From: Nematostella vectensis
Lineage: Eukaryota > Cnidaria > Anthozoa > Actiniaria > Edwardsiidae
Length of the DNA stretch: 64,000 nucleotides
NCBI RefSeq assembly: GCF_932526225.1
Contig: NC_064037.1
Coordinates: 3,808,996-3,872,995 of the forward strand
Direction: 5' to 3'
Both the position numbers and the translations under genes were made by a program. Under the pieces are notes generated by a model. The model was not told where the DNA came from, did no database searches, and was given only the letters and a program-made list of their open reading frames with translations. Of this stretch, positions 34,380-44,610 are shown one piece after another (the first letter of the stretch is position 1; each line of letters opens with the position of its first letter).

Positions 34380-37300
34380 ATGGACGAAGAAAGCGATGAA
34401 ACCTTTTGCGATTCGATGGAAGAAGACAAACTTTGCTCAGATTCTCAAAACTCGCCATCGATTCTTGGAGGACTTCAAAACGCAGTATCCCGAAAGACAT
34501 CTCAACTTCTGTCATGCAAGTAAGGCAAACCTGTAAATATTCAACAAGGAATGGGGGAGCGGTGCTTGAGGGTTTGTTGAGAATACTGTCAATAATTAAG
34601 CCATGTCCTGATTTTGGTTGCGCCAGTTTTTTATCCATAAAGTCTATGAAATAAGAGGTCAGCTCCCTTGTCAGGTCGCATCATGTATAAAAGGTGTGTT
34701 TCATGGAGATGAATTGACTATTGTATTTTTCGAAAGGGGCAGTGGATCTATGTTTTTCGGTGTAGGGACATCGGGCACCAATATGTAGCATATTGTTGGA
34801 GATCCTCTGACCCATTAAAAATAGAAATACATAAGGACTCTCGAAGGTAGGCCCAGGTTATTTTCTCCGAGGGCGTGAAGGTTATGGGTACCGGGCCGAA
34901 GAAGGGGGGGATGGGGAGGTGGGCTGGAGAAGGCATGGATATCATGGCAGTGGGTAAGCTGTTGAATTTAGCTACCATACAACCATACATTTCATCTAAA
35001 ATTTCTGTCCCAGGGGGTTAAACGGGCCTTTGTTCACCCCTGGATCCAGCACTGCTCCTCTGATTTCATATCCATTATAGTCAGGCAGCAAAGTATAGGA
35101 GTGACTGCCGAAGAATGGGTTTAGCCCCCTCCAAGGCCTGGTGTTTTATGAAGTTGTTTTTTCCATTTCATAGTGATGATGGTGGTATCAACTCAGTGCC
35201 AGCAGTACATGGGTCACCTCAATATCTCCCACCTGCTGCAAAACTCAAGAAACTTGATGTCCCTCTACTCAAGTTACACCAAGATACTAAGCCTGAGGAG
35301 ATGGTGGAACCAGAATCACAACTGGCACAAGATGGAACACCAGAGTTACCTCATCCACCTGGCAAATTTAAGCATCTTAGTTATCCCCCATACATAGAGC
35401 TCCCACTTTCTGCTGATCGGCATTATATAGATGTAGCTGAATCGCAACAGACACAGGATATGATAATAGGAGGAGCTCCAGATTATCCCCTTTCATTTGT
35501 CAAATTAGCAAAGCTTGATGCCCATCAGCTGCCAGAAGGACCAGACATGGGGTGGAACGATTCACAGCTTACACAGGATGTGGTTATAGATGATGGGTCA
35601 CACATGAAGAAAGATGATTCAGTGATTAAGGCAAGGCAACATCAGATAGCAGACATAAAGAGCAAGATCCAGAATCTAAGCAAGATCCAGAATCTAAGCA
35701 GAATGAAAGCATCAGGTACTTGACTTGATTATAGTGGAACACCCTCATCATGAGGCCCAAAATGTGTATTATTTTGGAGGTCTTATTTATAGAATGTGAC
35801 TGAAAAGACTTAAAAGAGTCTGTCCATTGTCATTAAGGTTTTGTATATAAAAAAAAAAAATTATGTTCACTGTATGTTGTTATCACATAATCACAATCAC
35901 TCATATTCATCACTTGCTTCGAAAAATTATATTTTATTCAATTTAGATTTTATTATCTATATTTATTTAGATCTTTATTTCTGATCCAATTAAATTGTAA
36001 TAGGGAACAGAGTTTAGATAACACATGACATACTGACCAAACAATCCAAGAATAAAGTGAATTAATCCCTTTAAGGCTAATGTAATTTTCAAAGCTTTTT
36101 CTTTTGTGATGTTGCTTTCATTCATGAAGCAAGCCTGATATCTGCACAAAGAGAAAAATATTTATAACCCATAACTTGTTTTAGACTGTAAAAGACAGTT
36201 GAATCCTTTATTAATTAATATTCTTCATTCTTTATAAATTGTGTTCACAATGTTAAGGAATGTACGCACATCAAGTACTCATTCCAAACTTTGATTTGCT
36301 AGGCAAAGACATCAAGACAAGTTCAGAGTTTGCATCTATCAAAAACGATATGTCAACCCTTCGTACTGCTTTAAGTGAGATGAACATTGAGCAACAGAAA
36401 AGCAGAGAGCGACTGACTCAGGAATGTCAAGAGAAGGAGTGGCAAGAGACATCTAAGGAAAAATTGCACATGCTGGCGACAAAACAGAAGCAAATCCTTG
36501 AACTGTTCAGGAAATATAAGGGTTTGGTGACACTTCTCAAAGGACTGACAAACCAGGTACCATCTGCCCTGCCTGGTATTAGTGAGCCATTGGATGCCAT
36601 GATAACTGAGAAAAGTGAAGCACTAACTAGCTTGGAATCTACAAGTGAGGATAATGCCGCTAAGCCAAAACCAGAGTTGACAGAGTCGAAATGTAGTGCA
36701 GTTACATTTTCGGTCAAGGAACCCGGCTCTACTGAAACAAGGTCATTGAGTGGATCGTGTTCATCAAGATCGGTGTCACACGAACATCGCACAATCAACC
36801 AGAGTTTACCATCAAAGCTACCAGCACCAGCCACTATAATATATGTGAACGACACGAGCACCCAAGGCGTGTCTACCGTGCAGGGATTGGTACAGTCACA
36901 GCCAAGATGCCAAGCTACATTGAATCCCGTGAGAAAACTGAGTGTATCAGCTACAAGTGCTCAGAAAAAAAACATTTCAGGGAAATCAGACGAGGCTTGT
37001 ACGACGATTAATTGTACCACAAGGGTAATGACGGGAATAAAAAGTCATATCACCAGCACATATCCTACTAAAGCTCAGCCTTCAAGAGAGGGTTTATCAC
37101 AAAGCACCACACCCTTGTCCTTACATACCACTGCACTCCAGCAAGCCTCAACCAATCTTAGGGACTGCACACTTGAAAACAGCTTCCATCCCGGATCAAA
37201 CATCGAAACAAATACACCAATAAGAGCTTTACTTTTACCCTTTAAGCCTCAAACTACTATGACTAATTTCGTTAAAAAAGGTATTCTGGTAAACAAAAGC

Positions 37301-40300
37301 GGCCATCTGTCGGGTTCTAACACTGTATCTGATACTCATGCAAAGACTGTGCCCAGTACCTCGGTACTCCAAGGATCAACCGATGTTAGCGCTACAAAAC
37401 GCACTCCGGAAGCCAGCTATCACTGTGGTCCAAACGTGAGTACTGATAGTCAAACAAGAACTATGCTTGCAACCACTGTACCTCGAGTAATAACCTATGT
37501 CCTCACGAACGAACACACCCCGGCAAAGAGTGACCTGTTAGAATCAGATACAGCCACTAATAACCAAGCCAGGGCTGAACTTAGATCTACTTTTCCCCAG
37601 AGATCAACAACTAATGTTGTCGCCGAAGACAACAGCCTGGCAGTAAAGATTAGTGAGTGTGGGTCAAATAGCGCCACTAATACTCGAACGAAAAGCGTCT
37701 CTAGGGCTCCAAATGGTCAAAGACCTGCGGGACACCCAAATGAAGTAGTTCCAAGTGAACAAAAGATGGGAATACAGTCTACGGGAACCTCTGCGGGTAC
37801 AACACCCAGAACACCATCCTTAACAAGGAATCAGACTGGAGGCGCATCAGCTGCCGCATCCTTGACCAGGAAGCAGACTGGAGGCGCATCAGCTGCCGCA
37901 TCCTTGACCAGGAAGCAGACTGGAGGCGCATCAGCTGCCGCATCCTTGACCAGGAAGCAGACTGGAGGCGCAGCATCCTTAACCAGGAAGCAGACTGGGG
38001 GTGCAGCATCCTTAACCAGGAAGCAGACTGGGGGCGCAGCATCCATGACCAAAAAGCAGACTGGGGGTAGACAACCAGAGACAGGGGCTACCAAAGGAGT
38101 GGTATACAATCAGACAGCACAAACTCCTCGGCCAGACCTCAAGAGTCTACTGCAGCATGGCGTTCTGCAACCGGGAATCAACGTTCTATCCGTACAGATT
38201 CAGGTGCGTTATGTAATTCAGACTAATTCCAGGCGTTGTGACCGGGACTTCTGTGGCTAGGTGACGTCCCTGCACACAGGAACCCCAATAAGAGCAGTAG
38301 GGACTAGGCCGAAGATGACTCATAAACCAGCAGCTGGATGCCGATGCACATCCGAATAATTTTTTATACTTTTTCATCCTTTTTATGTGGCAATGCCACA
38401 CATCTGCACAGCGCCACGTTTTTTTGTGTGACGGTACTAATATTTTCCTTCATAAAACCTTGAGCATTAATACAGATTGACATTTTAAGGAGATTCGATA
38501 CAGTTTCCCGAATGCCCAACCATCCTGTCAATCACAACTCGTATCTTCTGCTACAGGGATCGGAAAGGCCATTTCAAAAAAAATCTATAATCGCTTACTT
38601 AAAAACTTTCAACGAAGCTCAAAGTTAACCCGAATGTTTCTCAATATATTAATTTTATTCTACGAAAACGACCAAAAAAGTAATCGGTGAAATTTTATTT
38701 GGCGGCCAAGAAAGCAAAAAAGTCAATTTTCTTCCATTTAAAATTATCATATAGTCCCCGGAATGGCCCCTGAAACTAACGATCAACAAAACCGATTGCT
38801 TTTATTTTTGGTATGCTATTAAGATAAAAGGTAGCTAAATAACAATGTTAAAAAAAATCCTTGCCCGCGTATGGGCAAGGATTTTTGTAATTCAGGGGCG
38901 AATTTTAAAGTAGGTAAATAACAGAGTGACTAAAAATAAAAATACGCCAATATCTCAGAATTCCTCTAATAGATTTTAATAAAACTTTCTCTAAGTGTCG
39001 ACCAAGGACTGATGTACAATATCCTATAGCTTATTTGTTAAAAAATTACCTGTAGCGAACAGCACTTCGCGAATGCTACATGGCATGGCCAAATAGTTTG
39101 ATGATCCGATCCCTGTAGCAGAAGATACGAGTTGTGATTGACAGGATGGTTGGAAATTCGGGAAACTGTATCGAATCTCCTTATCAGCGTCGCAGGCCCG
39201 GGGGCCCGCCCCCTTTCCCGGACTGTTTGGGGCTTCTGTTAAATCCCCTGTCCCCCGGTGGATTACAGGTGTTAAACAGGCGTTAAATCCCCTGCATAAC
39301 CGCGTTACCTCCCGGTATGTCCCGGGGGGCCGGGTTGTCAATTGACTGGTGCATTATGGAGAGTTAAAGCAACAAAGACGCAAACAGAACAAGAACTCGG
39401 CCAGAATACTTTAATGCTTAGGAAGAAATTTTAAAAGAGTTTCGAAATTAACTCGCTGTTATATCTCAATTATAATATATTCCAAAATAATCATATAAAA
39501 ACATAGCTTCAGCTTCAACAATGGCTAATTAAATACTTTGTGGTTGATTAAGATGGGTACATTCACTCGCTTTCGGTAAGAGAAATCTTTGTATTTTTTT
39601 CAGGGCAAGAGATTCGAGGCGTCTCTCATGGCAAATGGCCAAATCCAGTCGGATAATGGTGATATCTACACCACGCCCATGTCGTGGATAAAAGGGATAA
39701 CTGGCAGCAGAACCCATATGTCACAGGCACGCTCCTATGATCAGGTCAAATTTAGCCTTCATGGGAAAACGGCCTAAGGCCCTGTCCCCACGTATCAGTT
39801 TTTGTTTGAAAACGCAACCTTTTCGTTACGGATATATACGGGTATCTTCCATACGTAAACTGGAAAACTGAGCAATTTGAAAACTCTATCCAGAGTGGAG
39901 CATTTTGAAAACGATACCTCTTCGGTGTCGTATGGACGGAACTTTTCGAAAACAATTACGTGATGACTTACTATGCGCTGTAAAGCTTGTTATCGTTTAA
40001 TATCGTTTCTCCTTTTTCGTGTGGACGGGCCGTTAAAAATGCAAACGCTTCGTGTGCGCTGTCAAGGCTATTGATGAAATTTTGTCGAGACTTTCGCATA
40101 AATAACGAGCTATGTGCGGTTCTGGCATTTTTGCTTTAACGTTAGGTCTATATTGGAGACAAGGTACTGCCTACTTACTCACTTCAAAAATGAGTAATTT
40201 GTTACTGCATTTTTCAACCTTGTGTTGTTTGTTCTTAAACGTTAGGTCTGTATTGGAGGCAAGGTGCTGTCTTCGTACTTACTTCCAAAAGTCCAGCAAG

Positions 40301-40669
40301 GTATGTAAATATCGTTTCTCTATTTCTACTCTTCAAACCCTTTTCCGCTAGACCCATTCCCTTTCTTATTATGCCCGTAGGGATTTACAAAATAACTAAC
40401 GAGCTAATTCAACTTAAATTGGCGAAATGATGATTCTTTTTAATTGTTTTCTAGCAAACCAGAAATCCCAAAGAGCAAACCAGAAATCCCAAAGAGACGA
40501 AAACCTACTACGGAACTGCGAAGACCTAGTGAACTTGTTGAGGAAATGCCAAGTGCGGTTGGTCCAAAATGACGAACTCCTTCCTACAGATATCTTCTTG
40601 CCGTCCAACTTCTGGGAAACAGACTTCCAACAAGTGGATATTGATACCTTAAAGGCTACCTTTGGCTAA
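34380..40669 (+). CDS. RAMA-domain protein, possibly ANKRD31-related, six exons, 1012 residues
   Basis: Exons: 34380-34519, 35174-35715, 36258-38203, 39604-39744, 40246-40300, 40455-40669. All phases agree and the total is 3039 nt. Exon 1 is acidic (MDEESDETFCDSMEEDK). Exon 2 has three imperfect ~45-residue repeats with SQLAQD/SQQTQD/SQLTQD motifs. Exon 3 has a coiled coil (about 250-310), a long Ser/Thr-rich disordered part, and repeats of SLTRKQTGGASAAA (about 747-828). The RAMA domain spans exons 3-5: SLLQHGVLQPGINVLSV, GKRFEASLMANGQIQ, TTPMSWIKGITG, VCIGGKVLSSYLLP. The C-terminal tail has LLPTDIFLPSNFWETDF. RAMA domains occur in MPND and ANKRD31. No JAMM or ankyrin repeats are found here, so the ANKRD31 link (meiotic, REC114-binding C-terminus) is a hypothesis. 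AATAAA follows at about 40869. Confidence 0.75.
38486..39183. mobile_element. Foldback element with ~79-bp inverted repeats in the RAMA-gene intron
   Basis: 38486-38564 and 39105-39183 are reverse complements with only a few mismatches (key blocks AAGGAGATTCGATACAG and CTACAGGGATCGGA). Near the centre is a second hairpin, ATCCTTGCCC-GCGTAT-GGGCAAGGAT (38857-38882). There is no transposase. Both arms are open in the same reading direction (see findings). A GC-rich patch (39187-39340) follows the right arm. Confidence 0.8.
40146..40193 (+). pseudogene. Tandem duplicate of the RAMA-gene fifth exon (decayed or alternative terminal exon)
   Basis: ACGTTAG|GTCTATATTGGAGACAAGG here parallels ACGTTAG|GTCTGTATTGGAGGCAAGG at exon 40246-40300, ~100 bp downstream. 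It would encode VYIGDKVLPTYSLQK then TGA, against VCIGGKVLSSYLLPK in the main exon. The 5' flank (CTTAAACGTTAG / TTTAACGTTAG) is duplicated as well. No donor site precedes the stop, so it is either dead or a terminal exon of a shorter isoform. Confidence 0.7.
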
Positions 40670-41207
40670 GGCGCACGTACAAATCGCCTTAAGTTGCTGC
40701 GTTAGAGGTGGAGAGTTATCCAGAAATCGTGCTGCAAGCTATTTAGCCCGAGTAGTAAGTTTGGGTTTCAATTTAACGTTTGTCCAAGCGAAGAATTCGA
40801 CCGCACAAAACGCTTACGAAATGCTCTCTACGCAGTCTATGTGATTGCACATGTTTTGCTTGTAAAAGAATAAAAAGAGTTGACATGATATTCAAAGATT
40901 TTAGTTTCTGAATATTTTCAAATTTCATCATCTTCCTATGGCCCACCTAGGAAACCCAAAGCTGAAGCTGATCCCCAAAAACATTTGTTTTCAAAATTAA
41001 ATTGTAAATATTTACAACTTCAATGAAATGTGCGTAATCTTTCTCTATGTGCATCTTAAAAATATCCACACTCCCACTTAGATAAGGATTATCAAGGATG
41101 GCATAGATCTCAACCTAACTACAATATACTTAAAAACATACGTATTTCTAAGCGTATCATCTTTATACAGAAAATTCCAGTGCAGTAATACCATATTCAC
41201 GGATAGA
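40670..41207. other. Convergent 3' region between RAMA gene and GPCR
   Basis: Contains AATAAA at about 40869 for the plus-strand gene. The two genes converge here. No other element was seen. Confidence 0.5.
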
Positions 41208-42311
41208 TTAACCGCGATGAAACTCTCCCATTTGTTCTAAGTTAATTGCCAAAACGGCTAAAGTTAGATCCCCCCCGGCTACAATATTATCTATGGGTAA
41301 AACCTGCCTCGTACTTCTGGGACTTCCACAGCAAGGTAATCTATTCAACAGAGGTATTCTTCTCAGAACTCCACGCCTTATATCGGACAGCCTGGCAGAG
41401 AAGATGAAGGGATTGATGAGTGATTGCATGTGGATCAAGGTGGTCCAAACGACGTATGCCACCAGGTCATAGTCAAGATTCCAGTCTCTGCCTTTTATCA
41501 AAAGCACTAGTCTTAACAACAACATAGGCGAGTACGTCAGCAACAAAACTACTAAAATCATTCCCGTTGTGAACGTTCTTTTCAGTTCTTGCAGTCTAAT
41601 CTTTCGCTGTGGTGTGTTTCCATCGTTAGATAATCTATCCAATAAAGTAGTTATTGCTCTCACGTGCTTACAAGTTGTTTTGTGAACTTTGATATAGCTT
41701 ATACAGATGACTATCATAGATGGAAGTAAAATTAGCATTTGGAAAGAAGCTCTTAAAAACGCGATCTTGGGCGGTATAGTTAAGATGGTAGTGACAAGGA
41801 ATGCTGTTACGAAACAGCAACTAGTGGCAAAACCCCAAAGCAGACGTTTGACAGTGACCATTTCTTTATAACGAAGAGGATACTTGATAGCAATGTTTCT
41901 TTCTACGGAAATCATAACCAGGCTTACAAGAGAGCAGCCACCTCCAACAACCATAAAACCATGATATGCTAGAATGATGCGGCAGTTGTACAAACAGTTG
42001 TTTAATCGGCAGAGAGTCGCTGCAACAAACAAGGGTTGGGTCACAAGGCCGACGAATATATCTGCGCCCGACTGTATGGCCAAGGTGAGATGGTAGGTGG
42101 AATGACGAAGACGAGAGTTTTCCAGTATTGCCCAGACTACCAGCGCATTCAAATACACAGTTAACACTGCAGTGATGCAGTTGAAGACAGAAGCAGTTTT
42201 CCATGACGTTACCACAGCATGCGAGTAGGAGAAGTGGCCATCAGTGAAATCTCCGACCAAACTGATGCACTGGGTACTAGAAAATGTCTCCTTCATTGAT
42301 GTATCGTTCAT
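41208..42311 (-). CDS. Class A (rhodopsin-family) G-protein-coupled receptor, intronless
   Basis: 367 residues in one exon with seven hydrophobic segments. Helix 1 has Asn55 (YLNALVVWAI), helix 2 Asp84 (LAIQSGADI), the helix 3 end has ERN (137-139) in place of DRY, then IAIKYPLRY in loop 2, and helix 7 has NPFIF (300-304) in place of NPxxY. Helix 6 reads LLLTYSPMLLL, so the usual CWxP tryptophan is missing though Pro remains. The extracellular N-terminus has an NDT glycosylation site; the C-tail is short with a CC pair (palmitoylation possible). Intronless orphan receptors of this kind are abundant in anthozoans. The ligand cannot be told; the altered DRY, CWxP and NPxxY suggest unusual activation. 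Confidence 0.9.
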   Translation of the reverse strand: MNDTSMKETFSSTQCISLVGDFTDGHFSYSHAVVTSWKTASVFNCITAVLTVYLNALVVWAILENSRLRHSTYHLTLAIQSGADIFVGLVTQPLFVAATLCRLNNCLYNCRIILAYHGFMVVGGGCSLVSLVMISVERNIAIKYPLRYKEMVTVKRLLWGFATSCCFVTAFLVTTILTIPPKIAFLRASFQMLILLPSMIVICISYIKVHKTTCKHVRAITTLLDRLSNDGNTPQRKIRLQELKRTFTTGMILVVLLLTYSPMLLLRLVLLIKGRDWNLDYDLVAYVVWTTLIHMQSLINPFIFSARLSDIRRGVLRRIPLLNRLPCCGSPRSTRQVLPIDNIVAGGDLTLAVLAINLEQMGEFHRG

Positions 42312-44610
42312 GATGTGTTAGTTAGTCTCGTATTAAATGGCCTCTTTCACTTTATAGGCTGAATTGTTTAGCAGATGGCTATCAACCCAAAACAGCTGTT
42401 TAATTTAAATTTTAACATTTTCAATTACGTCAAAACTTAAATTGATAAAAAAAAACACTCAACAACCAGGGGCGGTAAGGGTTATTTTCGTGATCCGTGA
42501 ACGGCCTTTTTTGTTTATCGTGAATCGTGAAATGGTCAAGTTGAAAACCGTGATCCGTTATTGCTTCCTTCGCCGTGATTCGTAAATGGAAAATTTGATC
42601 AGCGTGAATCGTGATCTATACTCTTTAAAAAACGTGAATCGTGATCTATGCCCATGAAAAATCGTGATTTCCGAGTAATGATTAAACCTTGTCGTCTGTT
42701 TATCGTGAAATGGATTTCCAATTTTTGCAACTCGTTATGAAACGTGCACGGACCCCCCCCCCCCCCCTGAACAACGGGCTTATTTCAAAAGATGCCTTTG
42801 GAAATGGACAACTCCACCTTCGGTATCCAAGCTTATTAAGACAATTTAAATACGTCGATAGAAAAACCCTACTGAGTTTGTAGGCGGGTGTAAAAGGATC
42901 GCTATTATAAAGCCACCTTCAGGCACCTTTTATTGATTAAAAATGGTAAAAGCTCATACGCGACAGAGCAAAAAAATGGCACGAAATTTTCCAGTTATTA
43001 ATATACAAGCTCGAGATTCCGCATACAAGGAGTTCCACTGACAAAAAGCTTAATTCGAAATTTTAAAGAAATTTAGAAGATATGAAATTTAGATATTTGC
43101 GAGTAAAGTTGGCTTAATTTCTGAACAGAGTCCGACTTCTCCCTACAAACGAGGAGAATTTATACTTTGAACTTTTGAAAATTGCACTTCAAGCCTCATA
43201 TCTCGAAGATTAATCCATTAGAGAAAAATACTTTTTGATATGTTGGTTAACATGACATAAGGAACCTCTATGCAAAATTTCAAGCTTACTGAAGTTAACC
43301 AGACCTTATTTTGGGAAAACTTGCCATTTCTTTGCTCTGACCTCATACGTATGTAGTTAACATAGGTCTTTTAAACTGTGTGTATGACAATTCAGGTCTA
43401 TTTTCTCTTTTAATTAAAACATAATTACAGACGAAAGCAGTTTGCCTTTTAGAATATATTGAAATATAAGTATACAATTAAGAAGCCTCAATTCATTTCC
43501 AGTCATAAAAAGAAATAGAGTTGTTAAAGCTCAGAGCCGGAACGGTGGTAAATCCCTTCATTCGTTAATTATAAGCTTGATAACTGGCATCGCTTGGTTA
43601 GGTGTCAAAAACAGACAAAATAGAAAAATACACGGAAATACATAAGAAATACATGACTCCATCTAAAAGACGGTGGGTTAAGCTACTGCTAACAGGAAGC
43701 GCCCACTAAGTTTAGTGAACCTGACACCAAAGCTCAGCCAACACAATTTTTATCAGAATCTAATAATCCAAATCATCCATGCACAAAATTTCGAAAGCCA
43801 AGTCGCGTCTTATTCACACAACTTTTGATAGTGAGTGTTTTAAAACCTTCAATTGCTTACTGAAACTCAGGCCGTACTCCGAATTTAGCTTATCGTTTTT
43901 CAAATCAGATATAAGATATTTTTAAAATACACGAACTTTAAAAATATTAATACGAACTTTGAAAAAAAAATTAAAAATGTTAATCTACGCTAATAGAGGG
44001 ACACAGTTAAAAAGCCCAAGCAACAAGTTAAACTAAATTAAAACAAGTGAAAGCGGCCATATGTCACTTGTTCACCTCCGATGATTTTTAACGGAAGCGA
44101 AAACGAAAAATTAGAAGTTTCTTTGAGGATTTGACTGATAATTTAGAGCAAATGGCCTGTTAAATAGCGCGGATTTTAATAGATTCTTTTGTTTCTTGTG
44201 GGTTGAGTTTTCTGTCGGCCCATCGGAAGTAAACTGGTGAATAACGCCGCTTTAATCTACGCTAATACAGGTGGAGTTAAAATGGTGAAATTTCCATGAG
44301 TCACGGCTCTCTTAATAACCCGCAATAATAAGAGAAAAAAGAGCTAGCCTGGAGAATTCCAAATCAGTCTTTGTTCTCTTGGTCATCCGATAGATACATG
44401 AAAGAAACACCGACATACGACACGAGGGAACCTTTAAAAATACATGCGCTACTAAATGAACTTATAATAACGTATGTAGCTACATTGACTGAGACCCTTT
44501 CCCAAGTTTATAATGGCTGCAACTGTTTATATCACATCCCAATTTTAAAAATTCTACACTATCTCCGAGGAATTCTAATGGTCGTTTCAAGTGGAATCCT
44601 TAGCTTCCCT
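42312..44610. other. 2.3-kb intergenic stretch with a CGTGATC/CGTGAAT-rich repeat
   Basis: At 42489-42715 the plus strand repeats blocks such as CGTGATCCGTGAA, CGTGAATCGTGA and CGTGATCTATG with irregular spacing, ending near a C-run at 42753. This is a degenerate dispersed repeat. The rest is AT-rich; only short shadow frames were seen. Confidence 0.6.
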
